From: Mesorhizobium sp.
GTDB taxonomy: Bacteria; Pseudomonadota; Alphaproteobacteria; Rhizobiales; Rhizobiaceae
Direction: 5' to 3'
Assembly (NCBI GenBank): GCA_004017535.1
Contig: SAJS01000005.1
Coordinates: 1 to 64,000 of the forward strand
DNA: 64,000 nucleotides
The position numbers were made by a program, and so were the translations under genes. The stretch's first letter is position 1. Each line of letters opens with the position of its first letter. The notes under the pieces are model-generated. The model was not told where the DNA came from and ran no database searches. It was given only the letters and a program-made list of their open reading frames with translations. Shown here piece by piece: positions 61,863 through 64,000 of this stretch.

Positions 61863-63745
61863 TGGCCGAAAAGACCGTATCCGCCGAAGCCGGCACCCTC
61901 ACGACCCTGCGCAATCTCTGGCCCTATATGTGGCCGGCCGAGCGAGCCGATCTCAGGGCCCGTGTCACCTGGGCGACGCTGCTTCTGGTCGTCGCCAAGC
62001 TCACTTTGGTCGCCGGCCCGTATTTCTTCAAATGGGCGACGGATGCGCTGGCCCATGCCTCCAAGACCCCGCCGCCGCTGCCGGCCTTCCTGCTGGTGCC
62101 GGTGGCGCTGGTCATCGCCTACAACGTGCTGCGCCTGGTCCAACTCGGCTTCAACCAGCTGCGCGACGCGCTGTTTGCCCGCGTCGGCCAATATGCGGTG
62201 CGACAGCTCGCCTACCGCACGTTCGTCCACATGCACGAGCTGTCGCTGCGCTTCCATCTGGAGCGCCGCACCGGCGGCCTGTCGCGCATCATCGAGCGCG
62301 GCACCAAGGGCATCGAGACGATTGTGCGCTTCATCATGCTGAACACGGCGCCGACCATCCTCGAATTCGCGCTGACGGCCGGCATCTTCGCCTTTACCTA
62401 TGGCTGGAAATATGTCGCCGTGGTCGCCGTCACCGTCTGGCTCTATGTTTGGTTCACGGTCAAGGCCAGCGACTGGCGCATCTCGATCCGCCGCGACATG
62501 AACGACAGCGACACCGACGCCAACACCAAGGCGATCGACTCGCTGCTCAACTTCGAGACGGTCAAATATTTCACCAATGAGCGCATGGAGGCCGAGCGTT
62601 TCGACCGCTCCATGGCGCGCTACGAGATCGCCGCAACCAAGACCTGGACATCGCTCGGCTGGCTGAATTTCGGCCAGGGCCTCATTTTCGGTCTGGGCAC
62701 CGTCATCGTCATGTGCATGTCGGCGCAGGAAGTGCAGGCCGGCACGCAGAGCGTCGGCGACTTCGTGTTCATCAACGCCATGCTGATCCAGCTTTCGGTG
62801 CCCCTCAACTTCATCGGCTTCATCTACCGCGAGATCCGGCAGGGCCTGACCGACATCGAGCACATGTTCGACCTGCTCGACGTGCCCCAGGAGATCGTCG
62901 ACAAGCCGGACGCGAAGCCGCTCAAGGTCGGCCCCGGCAAGGTCGAGTTCCGCGACGTGCATTTCTCCTATGATCCGAACCGCAAGATACTGAAAGGCGT
63001 CTCCTTCGAGGTGCCGGCCGGCAAGACGGTGGCGATCGTCGGCCCTTCGGGCGCCGGCAAGTCGACCATTTCCAGGCTTCTGTTCCGTTTCTACGACGTG
63101 CAGTCCGGCCAGGTGCTGATTGACGGCCAGGACATCCGCGACGTCACCCAGGAGAGCCTGCGCGCCGTGCTCGGCATGGTGCCGCAGGACACGGTGCTCT
63201 TCAACGACACCATCGCCTACAACATCCGCTACGGTCGCGTCGGTGCCAGCGAGGAGGAGGTGCGCAAGGCGGCCGAGCTTGCCCAGATCGGCCCGTTTAT
63301 CGACAAGCTGCCCGAAGGTTACAAGTCGATGGTCGGCGAGCGCGGCCTTAAACTGTCGGGCGGCGAGAAGCAGCGCGTGGCGATCGCCCGAACCATCCTC
63401 AAGGCACCGCCGATCCTGATGCTGGACGAGGCGACCTCGGCGCTGGACACCCAGACGGAGCAGGAGATCCAGGCGGCGCTGGACCTCGTCAGCAAGGGCC
63501 GCACCACCATCGTCATCGCCCACCGCCTGTCGACGGTGATCTCGGCCGACGAGATCATCGTGCTGAAGGACGGCCAGATCGCCGAGCGCGGCACGCATGC
63601 CGCACTTCTTGCCAAGCACGGCCTCTACGCCTCGATGTGGGATCGCCAGCGCGAGGCGACCGAAGCCGAAGAGCGTCTGCGCATCGCGCGGGAAAGCGAC
63701 GAGCTTGGCGTGGTCGTGCGCAGGAGGACGGCGGAGGTGAGCTAG
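61862..63745 (+). CDS. Atm1-type ABC transporter (ATP-binding and permease)
   Basis: The 627-residue half-transporter has six N-terminal membrane helices (about 35-325). The nucleotide-binding domain (about 355-600) has Walker A GPSGAGKST, signature LSGGEKQRVAIAR and Walker B PILMLDEATSALD. This is the Atm1/HMT1-like architecture; bacterial members export glutathione-metal or glutathione-linked compounds and give heavy-metal tolerance. The GTG start overlaps the ArsR stop by one base, so regulation by the metal sensor is likely. The direction is outward by family knowledge. Confidence 0.92.
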   Translation: MAEKTVSAEAGTLTTLRNLWPYMWPAERADLRARVTWATLLLVVAKLTLVAGPYFFKWATDALAHASKTPPPLPAFLLVPVALVIAYNVLRLVQLGFNQLRDALFARVGQYAVRQLAYRTFVHMHELSLRFHLERRTGGLSRIIERGTKGIETIVRFIMLNTAPTILEFALTAGIFAFTYGWKYVAVVAVTVWLYVWFTVKASDWRISIRRDMNDSDTDANTKAIDSLLNFETVKYFTNERMEAERFDRSMARYEIAATKTWTSLGWLNFGQGLIFGLGTVIVMCMSAQEVQAGTQSVGDFVFINAMLIQLSVPLNFIGFIYREIRQGLTDIEHMFDLLDVPQEIVDKPDAKPLKVGPGKVEFRDVHFSYDPNRKILKGVSFEVPAGKTVAIVGPSGAGKSTISRLLFRFYDVQSGQVLIDGQDIRDVTQESLRAVLGMVPQDTVLFNDTIAYNIRYGRVGASEEEVRKAAELAQIGPFIDKLPEGYKSMVGERGLKLSGGEKQRVAIARTILKAPPILMLDEATSALDTQTEQEIQAALDLVSKGRTTIVIAHRLSTVISADEIIVLKDGQIAERGTHAALLAKHGLYASMWDRQREATEAEERLRIARESDELGVVVRRRTAEVS

Positions 63746-64000
63746 GCGCCACTTCCGCTTCTCCCCGTGTGGGAGAAGGTGGCCTCGCGAAGCGAGGTCG
63801 GATGAGGGGTGTTGGAAGGATCGCGGCGCGGCAAGACTAAGCGCTTGAAGCATTTATTCTTTTCTCGCCTCGTTCCGTCCAACACCCCTCATCCGTCTCG
63901 GCGCTGGCGCGCCGATCCACCTTCTCCCACAAGGGGAGAAGGAAAGGGGAAAAATCCCCTTGACCTCAACCTATCTTGAGCTTGCAAACCGTCTCCGAGC
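63746..64000. repeat. Facing copies of the window-end repeat family
   Basis: Two oppositely oriented copies, about 63757-63820 and 63877-63942, share GGATGAGGGGTGTTGG/CCAACACCCCTCATCC and the CTTCTCCC...GGGAGAAGG hairpin. They are members of the same family as the copy at 25-77. No gene is seen in this last stretch. Confidence 0.85.

Noticed and set aside
61859-63853. Long minus-strand open frame opposite the ABC transporter
   Set aside because: Walker A, signature and Walker B are on the plus strand; this is a shadow extended into a repeat.

Overview
The window is a high-GC, gene-dense chromosomal segment of an alphaproteobacterium in the Rhizobiales, most likely a Mesorhizobium. The evidence for this is the core gene order (smpB, a LabA-like NYN protein, rpoZ, rsh, pyrE, acpS, lepB, rnc, era, recO), a small secreted DUF680 protein (a family I know essentially only from Mesorhizobium), and many rhizobial-type intergenic palindromes. 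I see no tRNA, rRNA, CRISPR array, phage or intact insertion sequence.

Region by region. 1-4.9 kb: a periplasmic lytic transglycosylase, dapA and smpB, both set among large inverted repeats, and a GH25 lysozyme-like protein. 4.9-6.4 kb: an EamA transporter facing an Lrp/AsnC regulator. 6.4-18.2 kb: the housekeeping block, carrying accessory genes (VOC, RidA, phosphotransferase, NUDIX). 18.5-22.7 kb: a large DUF2339 membrane protein, then an ECF sigma/anti-sigma pair with a recognisable ECF-type promoter. 22.9-25.8 kb: an acetyltransferase-C39 peptidase fusion, a RimK-type ATP-grasp ligase and a DUF3303 protein. This is the best candidate here for an unexplored peptide-modifying system. 25.8-27.7 kb: a LysR regulator facing a fatty acid desaturase, with a perfect 10-bp palindrome between them.

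27.8-32.9 kb: a PAS-GGDEF-EAL protein, an HD phosphohydrolase, a YgfZ-type folate-binding protein and dihydroorotase. 32.9-34 kb: an AbiEii-type nucleotidyltransferase with a small unrecognised partner. 34-38 kb: secreted hypotheticals, a NUDIX/SRAP pair and clustered palindromes. 38-44.3 kb: cysS, a tightly overlapping accessory run (DUF559, VOC, two GFA proteins, prolyl iminopeptidase) and citramalate synthase. 44.3-51 kb: a sulfotransferase, RarD, a GST, a CorA/ZntB transporter and a second GGDEF-EAL protein. 51.2-53.8 kb: a secreted DUF680 protein, a Tat-exported metallo-beta-lactamase-fold hydrolase, a TPR protein and DoxX.

53.8-56.7 kb: a sugar-acid dehydrogenase locus in apparent decay. 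It holds an IdnO-like SDR, an IdnD-like dehydrogenase with one frameshift, a GntR regulator with a palindromic operator, and the C-terminal stub of an RND efflux permease. 56.7-63.7 kb: a ProC-like reductase, a muconolactone-isomerase-like protein facing a LysR gene whose stop lies in a heptanucleotide repeat array, a LOG family protein, a LysM protein, and a cysteine-rich ArsR regulator overlapping an Atm1-type ABC exporter. Both ends of the window carry copies of one palindromic repeat family.
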